This document shows positions 26,487-36,572 of a DNA stretch of 64,000 nucleotides, piece after piece. Position 1 is the first letter of the stretch; every line of letters starts with the position of its first letter. Source of the DNA: Acidithiobacillus sp. AMEEHan (lineage in GTDB: Bacteria; Pseudomonadota; Gammaproteobacteria; Acidithiobacillales; Acidithiobacillaceae); the NCBI RefSeq assembly GCF_030996345.1, contig NZ_CP118747.1:866001-930000 (forward strand), in the 5' to 3' direction. Under the pieces are notes generated by a model that saw only the letters and a list, made by a program, of their open reading frames with translations, had not been told where the DNA came from and ran no database searches. The translations under genes and the position numbers were made by a program.

Positions 26487-27738
26487 GTCGCTGAAAAACC
26501 GAGCAATAAAATCTGCTCGGCACCTATTTTTCTCGAAAAACGCGGCCTGAAGGCAGTTCTGGACCACTTTTGTGCGGTTTTTCTGGTCAATCTGCCCGGA
26601 TTCCCGAACTCTGGACGCAGTACTCCCATCACGCTACCCCCAGTCGTGCCATACGCACCAGATTGTAGGCGGTGGACACCAGAGTGAAGTGCAGCCCCAC
26701 CCGTTCCAATCCACGGAATCGCGTTTTGCGCATCCCGCCCACGGTCTTCATCCACCCAAAGATCGACTCGATCCGCTTGCGGACACGAATGCTGATGTTG
26801 TACCCGACATGACGGGTCGTGCGACCATCTACCGCGGATCCCTTGCACTTACGGGCCACGTGCGGGGTGACATTCCGATCACGAAGGTCCTGGACGAAGC
26901 CATGACGATCGTAACCCTTATCGGCGCCAAGGGTGATCCGGTGGCTTCCACCCAGCTCATCCATGAGCTGTAACGCAGCATCCACCTCTGCTGTCCCATC
27001 CGCCGTAGTGACCTTCTCTCCGGCAATCAAACCATGGCGGTTATCCATGAGCACATGCCCCAGATACGCCAACCGCGAGGCATCCCCCGGTGCCTTCTTG
27101 TAGAGACGGCAATCGGGGTCCGTTACCGCGGCATGGGTGTCATTGCTGCGCTTCTGCCCACGGAAATCCGAGCCGTCGCCCTGCCGATCCTCGGGGTCTT
27201 TGGGCTGGAAGGATTTTTGTGAAGCCCAGGCTTCCAGTAAGGTGCCATCTACAGAAAAGTGCTCCTCGGATAGTAGTCCCTGAGACCTTGCTTGCGCCAA
27301 AACCGTCTGAAAGAAGCGTTGCACTGTTCCGTTGTCCAATAAGCGATCCCGGTTCTTGCTGAACACCGTGGACACCCAAATCGAATCATCCATACCCAAG
27401 CCCACGAACCAGCGGAACAGGAGATTGTAGTTCAGCTGCTCGATGAGCTGCCGTTCGGAGCGCACGCTATAAAAGACCTGCAACAGCAAAGCACGAAGCA
27501 GATGCTCTGGGGGAATCGAGGGGCGCCCCAGGTCTGAGTAGATCTGGTTGAAATGTCCGTCGAGCTCTGCCAAGGAGCGATCTACGATCACCCGAATAGC
27601 ACGTAGGGGATGATCCTTCGGCACTCGCTCCTCGGGGGACAGATAACTGAACATCGCACCCGACTCTACCTTGGTTCCACGCATGATCGAATCCCTCCGT
27701 GCCCTGGTCCGCCAATTATACCACGGACTTTTTCAGCA
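26487..27738 (-). mobile_element. IS5-type insertion sequence, apparently intact
   Basis: The element carries one full transposase gene. Candidate ends are GTCGCTGAAAAAC at the left (26488-26500) and GATGCTGAAAAAG at the right (read on the minus strand from 27740), which share GCTGAAAAA as the core of short terminal inverted repeats. Target duplications were not clear by eye. A decayed copy lies at 15.9-17.2 kb in the same orientation. Confidence 0.65.
26629..27684 (-). CDS. IS5-type transposase, intact
   Basis: A 351-aa DDE transposase. The N-terminal domain has FSYLSPEERVPKDHPLRAIR and VFYSVRSERQLIEQLNYNLL; the catalytic triad is visible as FSVDGTLLEAW, LGADKGYDRHG and RKRIESIFGWMK. Length and motif order agree with IS5-superfamily enzymes. 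All other transposase genes in the window are broken, so this is the only copy that could move itself or the related copy at 16 kb. Confidence 0.88.
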   Translation of the reverse strand: MRGTKVESGAMFSYLSPEERVPKDHPLRAIRVIVDRSLAELDGHFNQIYSDLGRPSIPPEHLLRALLLQVFYSVRSERQLIEQLNYNLLFRWFVGLGMDDSIWVSTVFSKNRDRLLDNGTVQRFFQTVLAQARSQGLLSEEHFSVDGTLLEAWASQKSFQPKDPEDRQGDGSDFRGQKRSNDTHAAVTDPDCRLYKKAPGDASRLAYLGHVLMDNRHGLIAGEKVTTADGTAEVDAALQLMDELGGSHRITLGADKGYDRHGFVQDLRDRNVTPHVARKCKGSAVDGRTTRHVGYNISIRVRKRIESIFGWMKTVGGMRKTRFRGLERVGLHFTLVSTAYNLVRMARLGVA

Positions 27739-27760
27739 TCCTGATAATTTAACTAAGCGG

Positions 27761-28339
27761 TCAATTGGTTAGTTCTTGGTCGCCGCACAGCGTTTGCATG
27801 ACGATGTGGCCGAAGATGGCGTGGATGTCCTCGCACAGCTGCATGTCATCGACGGCGACCCAGACGCGATGCTGGACGAGATCTTTGAGACGGCCACCGT
27901 TATAGCCGCACAGCCCCAGAGTGATGCCGCCGTTGGCGTTTGCCCAGTCGACAGCACGGATCACGTTCTCGGAGTTTCCGCTGCCTGAGATAGCGATGAC
28001 TAGGTCGCCAGGGTCCATGATGTGCCTGAGCTGCTCGACAAACACATCATTGAAGGCAATGTCATTGGCGTAGGACATCAGCAGACCAACATTGTCGACC
28101 AAGGTACGGCCACGGAAGCGGCGTCCGCCACGCATCGACACGCTCTTGTTCCAATCGTTTATAAAATGCAGCGCCGTCATTGAACTACCGCCGTTGCCCA
28201 GCGCAATGACCTGGCGGTCATCCTGCCAAGCACGTGCGACCAAAGCCACAGCGCGGTCCATATCAGCGTAGTCGACGGTGTCTATCTGCTGCATCAGCTT
28301 GGCTAGGTAGGTCTGGGTGGCGCCTTTGAAAGTGCGCAT
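27761..28339 (-). CDS. gmhA: Sedoheptulose-7-phosphate isomerase
   Basis: A 192-aa SIS-domain protein; ATG 28339 is preceded by AAAGGAGAGAGGA. ALGNGGSSMTALHFINDW near residue 46 and AISGSGNSENVIRAVDWAN near 115 are the sugar-phosphate-binding loops of GmhA. It makes D-glycero-D-manno-heptose 7-phosphate, the first step of nucleotide-heptose synthesis. It is followed upstream in the operon by hddA and the HddC/GmhB fusion. Confidence 0.88.
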   Translation of the reverse strand: MRTFKGATQTYLAKLMQQIDTVDYADMDRAVALVARAWQDDRQVIALGNGGSSMTALHFINDWNKSVSMRGGRRFRGRTLVDNVGLLMSYANDIAFNDVFVEQLRHIMDPGDLVIAISGSGNSENVIRAVDWANANGGITLGLCGYNGGRLKDLVQHRVWVAVDDMQLCEDIHAIFGHIVMQTLCGDQELTN

Positions 28340-28358
28340 GAGTCCTCTCTCCTTTGTT

Positions 28359-29339
28359 TCAGTGACAGAAGATGATCCGGCTACCCAGAGGCTCAAAAGC
28401 CATCGGAATATGCCTCAGATCGGGAAGGGCGGCCTTGATCGCTTCGTGGCGTTCGGGCTTGGCATAGAGCATTAGGAAGCCACCTGCACCGGCGCCGAGA
28501 ATTTTGCCGCCGGTCGCCCCGGCGCGGCGTGCGGCATCGTACCAAGCGTCAATAGTCGGGGTACTGATTCCGCTAGTCAGGCTTTTCTTGAGCATCCAGT
28601 TGTCGTGCAAAATTTCGCCGACCGCATCGGGATTGTTGTTCTGCAGTTCGTCGCGCAGCACATAGGCTAATCGGACCATCGTTGCCAGCGTGGTGTGCTT
28701 GCCTTCGCTTGTCGCTACCGCAGCCGACTGTTCAGCCAGCAGCGTGGAGGCGCTGCGCGTAATCCCGGTGTACAAGACCAGGATATTGCGTTGGAGCTCA
28801 GCCAGAGTGCTGGGCAAACAAATCACCGGCTCGACGATAACGCTCTCGTCGGGAAGAAACTCGATCAGGTTGAACCCACCGTAGGCCGCAGCGTACTGGT
28901 CCTGCTTACCGATGGGTTCTCCGCAGAGATCGATCTCAATGGTGCAGGCATCGGCGCCTAGCCGCTCTGCCGAAACATAGCGCCCATTGAATGCGTTGAG
29001 CGCATGCAGCAGTCCGACCGTAAATGTGCTCGACGATCCAAGACCCGTACCATTGGACGGGATGTCAGCGATGGTCGTGATCTCGACCCCGCCGCTTAGT
29101 CCGAGATATTCCATAGTCGTGCGCACTAGGCGGTGCTCAATTTCGGAGACTAATCCAACCTCCTCATTCTTCGAGTAGGCGACGCGGATGCCGTTGTCGA
29201 ATTTCTTACTGACGGTAACATAGACATATTTATTAATCGCTGTACTGACGATAGCGCCACGCTGGTGGCGGTAGAAGGCGGGCAGGTCGCTGCCTCCGCC
29301 AACCAAGCTCATGCGTAATGGGGTGCGGCTGATGATCAT
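28359..29339 (-). CDS. hddA: D-glycero-alpha-D-manno-heptose 7-phosphate kinase
   Basis: A 326-aa GHMP kinase. MIISRTPLRMSLVGGGSDLP, the phosphate loop PSNGTGLGSSSTFTVGLLHA and the C-terminal GGKILGAGAGGFLML are characteristic of HddA. It adds the C1 phosphate in the alpha configuration, leading to GDP- rather than ADP-heptose. Its ATG overlaps the stop of the upstream fusion gene (ATGA). Confidence 0.88.
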   Translation of the reverse strand: MIISRTPLRMSLVGGGSDLPAFYRHQRGAIVSTAINKYVYVTVSKKFDNGIRVAYSKNEEVGLVSEIEHRLVRTTMEYLGLSGGVEITTIADIPSNGTGLGSSSTFTVGLLHALNAFNGRYVSAERLGADACTIEIDLCGEPIGKQDQYAAAYGGFNLIEFLPDESVIVEPVICLPSTLAELQRNILVLYTGITRSASTLLAEQSAAVATSEGKHTTLATMVRLAYVLRDELQNNNPDAVGEILHDNWMLKKSLTSGISTPTIDAWYDAARRAGATGGKILGAGAGGFLMLYAKPERHEAIKAALPDLRHIPMAFEPLGSRIIFCH

Positions 29340-31243
29340 CGGTCGGTCTCGGATAGAATCGGGGCGGGGACTTCGAGGCGCAGCGCGCCGACGGAAGTGG
29401 CCTCGATCCACGGCCATTCGTCGCGCATCCGGGACGAATAGAGGGCTTCGGCCTGCGCTGCCTCGCCGCGTAGTGTGTACTCGCGCACTAGGCGCTGGTG
29501 CCGCAGCGCTTCGTCGATTGTGACCACCAAACGCAGTGAGCCGGGGGCGGCAAGCGCCAATGCTACGACACCTTCGACGATGACGACGTCGGACGGTGCG
29601 ATATCGAGTGTCTCAACCGCAGGGATCTGCACACGCCACCCCTTAGCGTAGCCCGGGAGCACTACGGACAAGGCAGTCGGCCGCGTGTTCAAGCGTACGA
29701 TCAGCTGCTGCAGCGCAGCCATATCGTGGCGACCGTCAACTCCGGAACCGCGATTGGTTGCGCTGCGCAGCCAGCGGTCGGTCGAGATTATGTGACAGAT
29801 CAGCCCCGACTCGCGTAATACCTCGGCTAGGGCCGAGGCTACGGTGCTCTTGCCGGCACGCGAATGCCCGCCAATCAGTACCAGGGATCCGGTTGCAACA
29901 CTGGCGGCTAGGGGACGCAGCGCCTGCAGCAGGCTCGCATGGCCCTTGAGAATGAAGTCGACCGCCGCGCCCAGATCGGCGGCGACGTAGTCGGGCGCAA
30001 CGATATACTTGTGGTCGAGACCGGCCTGTCCGGACTCGACCATGATTGAGCGCAGCCCAGCGCGGCGCGCCGCCAGCATGTCGGCACTGGAGTCGCCGAC
30101 TAGCCAAGAGCGCGGCCGTGAGATATTGAGTGCGCGCACCGCAGCATCAATCATCCCTGTCGCCGGCTTACGGCAGTCGCAGGCGATCTTGAGTTCAGGG
30201 ACCTCGCCTGGGTATCCGGAGTCGGGGTGGTGCGGGCAGTAGTCGATGCGGTCGACATAAGCTCCAGCGCGCCCGAGCAGAGTTTCCATCTTGTTGTGTA
30301 TCCGGCGCAGTTCTTCATGAGAACACTTGCCGCGCGCAATAACCGGCTGATTGGTCACGACACAGACTCGGTACTCAGATAAGTTGAGCCGCCTTACAGC
30401 GTCCTCGACTCCTGGCAGTAGATCGAATTCCTCGGCGCGAGCGAGGTGGCCGACCTCGCGGTTGATCGTCCCGTCGCGGTCAAGGAACACCGCCATCTGC
30501 TCACAATCCAACGCCGCGCGGGCGATCTTACCGCTGCGAAAATCGGCACTGACCTTGTCGATGCGCACCGGAGTGCCAACGTCCTTGATATACTCAGCGC
30601 TCTTGTACCCACGCAGCTGCATCCCGCGCGCAAGCATCGCTGGGAACAGGTCCTTACAAAAATCAAGTGCGCCCTCGCTACCGACCCAGGGTAGCAGAGC
30701 GTCGCGGTGCACCACGTACAGAGCCGCGTTGACTAGGTTGGGCAGCCAGAAACCGTCTGGATGTGGGTAGGGGTAAAAGCCGCGAATGAACCCGGCATCG
30801 TCGGCGTCGACTAAGTCCGAGTCATGCGGGTGATCGTTGGGGTGCAGGAACAACGTCGCCGCAACCCCGTCTTGCCTGCGGTGGAAGGCTTCAAAGCGAC
30901 CTAGATCGACCTGCAGCATGGTGTCACCATACATGACCAGAAAGATCTCATCGAGTCGGTCAAACACGCCAAGCACTGCGCCGGCAGTGCCGCGCGGCTC
31001 GCCATCGTCGATACACTCTACCTCGAGTCCCCAGCCGCCGTTGGCAGTGCAGAACTCAGTGATCGCCTCGGCGCGATGATTGACCAGTACCAGCACGCGC
31101 TGGTAACCATGCTGCTTAAGCAGCAGAATCTGACGCTCGAGCAGCGGACGTCCGCATAGATCGATCAGTGGCTTCGGCAGGTCCCCCAGTCTCTCGCGCA
31201 GCCGCGTGCCCTTGCCTCCAGCGAGGATTAACGCCTGCCTCAT
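29336..31243 (-). CDS. Fusion of nucleotidyltransferase (HddC), HAD phosphatase (GmhB) and P-loop kinase
   Basis: A 635-aa protein with three modules. Residues ~1-235: sugar-1-phosphate nucleotidyltransferase (LILAGGKGTRLRERLGDLPK, VMYGDTMLQVDL). Residues ~248-420: HAD phosphatase of the GmhB type (VFLDRDGTINREVG, with the CPHHPD ... ACDCRKP zinc loop). Residues ~450-635: a uridine-kinase-like P-loop domain (IGGHSRAGKSTVASALAE, DVVIVEGVVAL). The first two modules complete GDP-heptose synthesis after GmhA and HddA. The kinase module has no assigned role in that pathway. Overlaps both neighbours by 4 bases. Confidence 0.87.
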   Translation of the reverse strand: MRQALILAGGKGTRLRERLGDLPKPLIDLCGRPLLERQILLLKQHGYQRVLVLVNHRAEAITEFCTANGGWGLEVECIDDGEPRGTAGAVLGVFDRLDEIFLVMYGDTMLQVDLGRFEAFHRRQDGVAATLFLHPNDHPHDSDLVDADDAGFIRGFYPYPHPDGFWLPNLVNAALYVVHRDALLPWVGSEGALDFCKDLFPAMLARGMQLRGYKSAEYIKDVGTPVRIDKVSADFRSGKIARAALDCEQMAVFLDRDGTINREVGHLARAEEFDLLPGVEDAVRRLNLSEYRVCVVTNQPVIARGKCSHEELRRIHNKMETLLGRAGAYVDRIDYCPHHPDSGYPGEVPELKIACDCRKPATGMIDAAVRALNISRPRSWLVGDSSADMLAARRAGLRSIMVESGQAGLDHKYIVAPDYVAADLGAAVDFILKGHASLLQALRPLAASVATGSLVLIGGHSRAGKSTVASALAEVLRESGLICHIISTDRWLRSATNRGSGVDGRHDMAALQQLIVRLNTRPTALSVVLPGYAKGWRVQIPAVETLDIAPSDVVIVEGVVALALAAPGSLRLVVTIDEALRHQRLVREYTLRGEAAQAEALYSSRMRDEWPWIEATSVGALRLEVPAPILSETDR

Positions 31244-32202
31244 CGGCGCTCCTGTTCCACGATCTGGTGCAATGCTAACCGCACGGCCTCGACCGATCCT
31301 AACTGGTTACGGTAGCCAAGCGCCCGCAACTTGTCGACCGAGTAGACGAACTGCGGCACGTCGCCGACCCAGCCCTTGTTGCCGCTGCCGAAGGTTATGC
31401 TCGCCCCAGGCGCCGCTTTACGCACCGTCTCCTCGGCGATGAATCGCACGGTCACGCCATCGTCGCCAGGGCCAATATTGTAGACGGCGATCCGCTCGGG
31501 TGCTTTGTCGCGGATAAACAGCATGGCATCGATCAGTTCCACGACATGCAAATAGCCCTTCTGTTGGGTGCCGTCTCCGAGCACCACAAGATTGTCTGGA
31601 GTCACCGCCAGCTTGCGCACAAAATCCAGGATCACGCCATGGGTTGACGGAATGCCGATGACGTTGGGAAAGCGAAAAAGGTAGGCACGCGCGATGCCGC
31701 TCTCAACTGCAGCGCTAATTGCCGCCTCCGACGCCAGCTTCATCGCCCCGTAGTTTGAGATCGGCAGCAGCGGGCCGGTGTCCTCGGTCAGCGGCCGCTT
31801 GCCGAGGTCTCCGTAGATCGCCGAACTCGACGCAAAGGCGATCACCGGAACCTTAAACTCACGCATCAGCTCAAGGGTATTGAAGGTGGTCATGAAGGTG
31901 TCACGCAGATCGATGCTAGCGTCGGCGATCCCAGCTGGGATATCTGAATTGGCAGCCATGTGCCAGACCTCGGTGATTGGATCACGAGCATGGAAATCGA
32001 CGAATGCCCGACGATAGGCGGTCTTGTCGGCCATGTCAACCTCAATGAAGGAAAAACGTGGGTTCCGTTCCACATCGTACAAGTTTGCCAAGCTCCCACG
32101 GCACAGGTTATCAACACCGAACACATAGCCGCCACGCTCAAGCAGTGTCCCTGCCAAATTGCAGCCGATAAAACCGGCAACACCGGTGATGAGGATGCTC
32201 AT
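31240..32202 (-). CDS. NAD-dependent nucleotide-sugar epimerase/dehydratase
   Basis: A 320-aa extended SDR; ATG 32202 is preceded by CTGGAGAC. MSILITGVAGFIGCNLAG is the NAD-binding glycine motif; AFASSSAIYG and SNYGAMKLASE hold the Ser and YxxxK catalytic residues. It is the first gene of the heptose operon, so a GDP-heptose modifying step (epimerisation or dehydration toward a 6-deoxy-heptose) is a reasonable inference, but a UDP-hexose 4-epimerase role cannot be excluded. Confidence 0.8.
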   Translation of the reverse strand: MSILITGVAGFIGCNLAGTLLERGGYVFGVDNLCRGSLANLYDVERNPRFSFIEVDMADKTAYRRAFVDFHARDPITEVWHMAANSDIPAGIADASIDLRDTFMTTFNTLELMREFKVPVIAFASSSAIYGDLGKRPLTEDTGPLLPISNYGAMKLASEAAISAAVESGIARAYLFRFPNVIGIPSTHGVILDFVRKLAVTPDNLVVLGDGTQQKGYLHVVELIDAMLFIRDKAPERIAVYNIGPGDDGVTVRFIAEETVRKAAPGASITFGSGNKGWVGDVPQFVYSVDKLRALGYRNQLGSVEAVRLALHQIVEQERR

Positions 32203-32435
32203 GGTTGTCTCCAGACAGTTCATTTCCAGCAAATGAAGTTTTCCTGCTAATTCTAACCGATCCTGCCGCGCCAGTTTAGTCTGCCGGGCACACCCCTGCG
32301 TTGGTGCCTTCGACGTGTCGCGATAGCCAACCGTGTAATCAATTCTGTGAGAGACAAGATATGCGATCAGCCGAGATCACCTAAACAACATCGACCAATA
32401 TACATGGTTTTCGGGGATACCTAGGATCAGCGGAA
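32203..32435. other. Intergenic region between heptose operon and ABC exporter
   Basis: About 230 bp upstream of the leftward heptose operon and downstream of wzt. It should contain the heptose operon promoter. No RNA gene or strong hairpin was noted. Confidence 0.35.
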
Positions 32436-33176
32436 TCATTGTCTACCATCGCAGGAGTGCGCAGCTAGCTCGATTCGGCCAGACTCAACCACTCTTCCAT
32501 GCTCCAAACGCACGAACTGGTCGCAAAATTTATTGACCTGATCCTTGCTATGAGAAACCAACAAAAGAGTCATTCCATTCTTACGAAGATCTGCGATCTT
32601 ATCGTGGCATTTATCTTGAAATGATTTGTCTCCAACCGCCAGAATTTCGTCTGCTAGCAGAATGTCCGGATCGAGATGGACAGCTACAGAAAATCCGAGT
32701 CGCATCTGCATGCCCGAGGAGTAGTTTTTAAGTGGTGTGTCAATGAAATGCGAAAGCTCAGAAAACTCAATAATGGATTTTAATCTTTTTGCAGTATCCT
32801 TGTTCCTAAATCCATAGAGGCTGGCATTGAGGAAAATATTTTCCAGCCCCGTTAGTTCGGGGTTGAAACCTACACCCAACTGAATCAGGGGTGCCACTCT
32901 TCCATGCGTTACCACTTTACCGCTTGTCGGCAGAAGGATGCCAGCAATTATCTGCAATAAGGTACTTTTCCCTGATCCATTATGCCCTAACAATCCTAGA
33001 GCTTCGCCTTTTTCTACCGAAAAACTTACCTCTTGAAGCGCACTGAAACACTCTCTCCGTTCTCTTTTTCCTTTATAAAATATACTTAAGAATCTGGTTT
33101 TTACACCTAAAGCGCGGTTATGGCGTAAAATAAATGTCTTTGACAGATTTTCGATGCTCACAGCGGGCTTCCCCAT
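32436..33176 (-). CDS. wzt: Polysaccharide ABC exporter, ATP-binding subunit
   Basis: A 246-aa ATPase starting at ATG 33176 with GGAGGACC. Walker A LGHNGSGKST, signature YSSGMQMRLGFSVA and Walker B ILLADEILAVGD are intact. The length matches short Wzt/TagH proteins without the C-terminal carbohydrate-binding module. It overlaps the stop of the permease gene by one base. Together with Wzm it would export an undecaprenyl-linked polymer to the periplasm. Confidence 0.88.
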   Translation of the reverse strand: MGKPAVSIENLSKTFILRHNRALGVKTRFLSIFYKGKRERRECFSALQEVSFSVEKGEALGLLGHNGSGKSTLLQIIAGILLPTSGKVVTHGRVAPLIQLGVGFNPELTGLENIFLNASLYGFRNKDTAKRLKSIIEFSELSHFIDTPLKNYSSGMQMRLGFSVAVHLDPDILLADEILAVGDKSFQDKCHDKIADLRKNGMTLLLVSHSKDQVNKFCDQFVRLEHGRVVESGRIELAAHSCDGRQ

Positions 33177-33962
33177 TACAGGTCCTCCACCAATCTGCGA
33201 GCCTTTTGGTGAAAAAGTGCGGTCCCAAGAAGAAGCGTGGCCACCGTCCAAGCCAGGGCTATCTCTACATGGCTAAGAGCTGGAACAGCGCCGCTATACA
33301 GAATAGCGTGGAATAAATCCATAAACTGCGTCAGTGGATTTAAGGATATTATTGCTCTTGTCTCTGGCTTAAGCACATTAATGGAGTAACCGAGCGGCGT
33401 AAACCAGAATAAGAACATCACCGCAATTTCCACCAGGTGCTTTAGGTCACGGAACTCTACCTGCAAAACTGAAAACGTAAGAACAATACCCCATATAAAT
33501 GCGACATATAATCCGAGAGCAAACGGATATAGAAGCAGCTCCCATCTATAGACTCCACCTAAGAAAGGGTAGAGAATTATCAAAATCAGAATGGCTACCG
33601 TCCATAATGTTAACGTAAAAAGAAGACTTGCGGCTGGTACCATAATTCTCGGAAAGTAAATCTTTTGTAATAGCCCTGATGCTCCTGTCAGGCTCTCGCA
33701 CCCCTGAATGGCTGACTGTGCAAACAAATTATAATGCAAAACTCCGATAACCAGGTACAGTATGTAGTTGGGAAGGTTGCTACGGAAGACATGCGTAAAC
33801 ACAAAATAGTAAAGGAGAATCATTGCTAAGGGATTCCCCAGAGACCACAGGAAAACCAAGCATTGCACCCTGATACCGGACCTTGAGATTTGAGGTGACA
33901 AGATTGCGCACCAGATCCCGATAACGCCAATACTTCTCAATGTTTTTGATTGATTGCAGCAT
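33176..33962 (-). pseudogene. wzm: Polysaccharide ABC exporter permease with frameshift
   Basis: The ATG at 33962 (AAGGATAA upstream) begins MLQSIKNIEKYWRYRDLVRN ... VRYQGAMLGF, the usual N terminus of Wzm-type ABC-2 permeases. At 33851-33852 an extra C (TTTTCCTG for TTTTCTG) shifts the frame; the next frame then continues LWSLGNPLAMILLYYFVFTH through six hydrophobic segments to RRLVEDL. The rest of the gene is intact. It is either a true pseudogene or a sequencing error. Confidence 0.8.
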
Positions 33963-33971
33963 GCTTATCCT

Positions 33972-35153
33972 TCACACAACTAGGAGACGGGCTGCCAAAG
34001 CAGCGGTTCTGACCCAACCATGCCGCCGAAAATGGCGTGATAGTACCAAAGTAAACCTTTCTTGTATATCGCTCTGTGGACTGACCACAGTGAATCGGTC
34101 TAAGTCTCTCACAAGAGACATCGGCAACTCCCCCGATAGCGTACCAAAAAAGCTGATGCCTGTTGCTGAAGACTCTGGAACATGCTCCAGAACTCAGCGC
34201 TGCTGGACCAGGATTTGTGGATCTCACGCAAAAAGCATCCCCCATAGCTGAATTTTCCCGCCCACATATCGATTCTCCCGAACTGTCGATACATCACAGT
34301 GGGTTGGGGCATGTACCGAATTGTGCCAAAAGCAGAAAGCAACGAGGGCAAGCCACCAATCTTGCATCAACGCCGCAGAGGGGATGGGTAGCGCCTTTTC
34401 CAGTAGCGCCTTGTTCATCATTACTGTGCAACCCGTCACCATATTTTGTAGACAAAGTTCTCTCAGGTCGTCTTTTCCTGGATCGAGATGTTGGCAGTAC
34501 CAGAAGGAGGGATCCATCACTCCGAGATTGGCGTCTACGACACAAAGATTGGAGTGCACCAAAACTGGCGATGCTGCACCTTTCCACAGTTCTGTGATCT
34601 GCAGCCTTGCGAGTGTGGTAGCAACTTTATCGGTGAACCAAACATCATCCTGATCTGCCAGGCAGATGTAGGACTCTTTCCCCCATTCTTTGATAAAGGT
34701 AAGCACCCTTTGGAAATTGCCAATGACCCCCAGCTGCGACTCTCCATCTTCGATCAAGGTGATTCTTTCTGGATGCCGTTCTTGCAGCCTTCTCAGAAGG
34801 TCTCTGGAGGCATCAGACGATCCATCATCTCGGATGTAGAGGTGTAGGTGAGGATGGCTTTGGTTCAGAATGGACTGTATTTGTTCAACGAGAAACTTTT
34901 CCCCGTTGTATACCGCCATAGCCACTGCAACGGTTGGCGTGGCGCTACTAGAGGAGGGAGACACAGCAAGGGGGAGACGCCGATCTCGGCGTTGGATTAA
35001 AAAGGATCTCGCCCAAGCATTCAGGGTTCGCCAGGACTGTGCTATTGTTAGCAGAAGCAGAAGCACCTCACCTATAGAATACCACCAAAAAGTCGTCGAA
35101 GAGTGTGGCAAGGGAGGTGAGTCCATGAATAACACTGTCAACCCCATTGTCAT
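33972..35153 (-). pseudogene. Family 2 glycosyltransferase with two frameshifts
   Basis: Starting at ATG 35153, which overlaps the flippase stop as ATGA, the frame runs through a hydrophobic segment and a GT2 core (VAVAMAVYNGEKFLVEQIQS, ICLADQDDVWF, LMQDWWLAL). An extra T at 34336-34338 moves it to the frame SAFGTIRYMPQPTVMYRQFG, and a missing T in the six-T run at 34146-34151 moves it again to GTLSGELPMSL ... LSRHFRRHGWVRTAALAARL, a typical C terminus for this group. It ends 10 bases before wzm. Repaired length is about 393 aa. Confidence 0.72.
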
Positions 35154-36467
35154 TCCAATGAATGCCACCAAGGGGCAACCATCCTGAGGCCAAGCGATGT
35201 GGATTGGGTCGCCAAGAGCAGAAGCAGAAGGTCGAGAAGCACCCGAAGGTCCCAAATTACCGCAGCCCCGGGATTCCCCACAGGGAAATCGCCCACCACA
35301 GTGCCGGAAGATATAGAATGAGTTCCACGAGGTGAAACTTGGCGGTGAGATCCGCGCGGCCCACAGCCTGCAAATAACCATACGGAGCATGAGCGATCGC
35401 ATTTATACATATTCCAACCAGTAAAATTTGCCCCACAGGGCTAGCATACTTAGCAAAAGAAGCTCCCACCCACCAGGCCAAAAAAGGATGCAACCACCAA
35501 ATACCTACAATACATAGGGGGCTGATGGTAGCAGCAAGCATACGCATGGCAGTGAACATGGTTACTCGCGCTTCATCATCTTCCAGCGAAGCATATCGTG
35601 GGAACAGCGCTGTGGCCAAGCTCTGGGGCAGGATGCCGCCATACATCACGAGATTAAATGGGACAACATAGCGGGCGACAAAAGACATACCTAACTGTGC
35701 CCCGATGAAAAAGCGGTCGGTGAGATTCATGATCGGGCTGACGACTGCGCTAACCGTGATCCAGGCACCGTAAGGAAGGATGGAACGAAGAAGCTTCCAA
35801 TGAAAGGTCGGGAAAGGCCCGTCGAGAATACGGATGCAGAACCGGAACAGCAAAAGTGATCCCAAAAGACGTCCAAAAATCGCTGCGCCCACCAAGTACG
35901 GCAGGGTTATGTACCCTAAGAACGCTGCACTCAATGGGAAGACTTGATACAAGAGTAGGCCTACGATTTGCCCAATATTTAGGTAGTCAAAGCGCTCTCT
36001 TCCCTCCAGAGTCCCCAAGAGTACACTGAGCGAGGTCGCCAGCGGCAGAAACAATAAAAGGGGCAGGATTGCATGCTGCACTTCCTGCCGCAGCTCTTGT
36101 GACAATACCAGCACGTGCCTCACTAGCCAGATCATCAATGGCCAAAAAAGTAAGATGGAGGCAAGAGAAGAGGCTGCAAGTGTTGCGAGCAACGCTGTCC
36201 AAAAGAGTTCTCCCTGCGCGCGCAATTGCAGAGGGTCAGAGACTTTTTTTGGGCAGCAATCTTCGAGATGCGCTGGGCCACTGCCCTGCCCAAGCCGAGA
36301 TCGAAGGCTCCAAAGTATCCCAAAGCCAACCAGAGAATGGACAGCGCCCCGTAGCGGGCCACACCAATGAGATGAAGGTACAACGGGACGGTGAACAGCA
36401 AAAGAAAGGCTGGTATGGCCCGTCCAGAGACATTGAGAAGCGTCGAGTGCGCTATGGATCTCGCCAT
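35150..36467 (-). pseudogene. Wzx-like flippase with two frameshifts
   Basis: The start at 36467 gives MARSIAHSTLLNVSGRAIPA, the N terminus of MOP/Wzx-type polysaccharide flippases. At the 7-A run (36244-36250 on the minus strand) one A appears missing, and at 35266-35269 one G of a G run appears missing; the frames between read LRAQGELFWTALLAT ... WWAISLWGIPG and then AAVIWDLRVLLDLLLLLLA. With both repaired it is a polytopic protein of about 438 aa. It would move lipid-linked repeat units across the inner membrane. Confidence 0.72.
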
Positions 36468-36572
36468 CGGTTTACCGAAAAAAAACCAAGATGTCGCTAG
36501 CCATTAACAAAAGAGACCATGGGGCTCGCCCCGGAAGTTTTGGGAGCGTTGCAACTGCAAGATGCCCCATGT

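Noticed and set aside
15927-27738. Composite transposon defined by the two IS5 copies
   Set aside because: One copy is heavily decayed and other IS remnants interrupt the interval; no target duplication was found, so only recombination potential is claimed.
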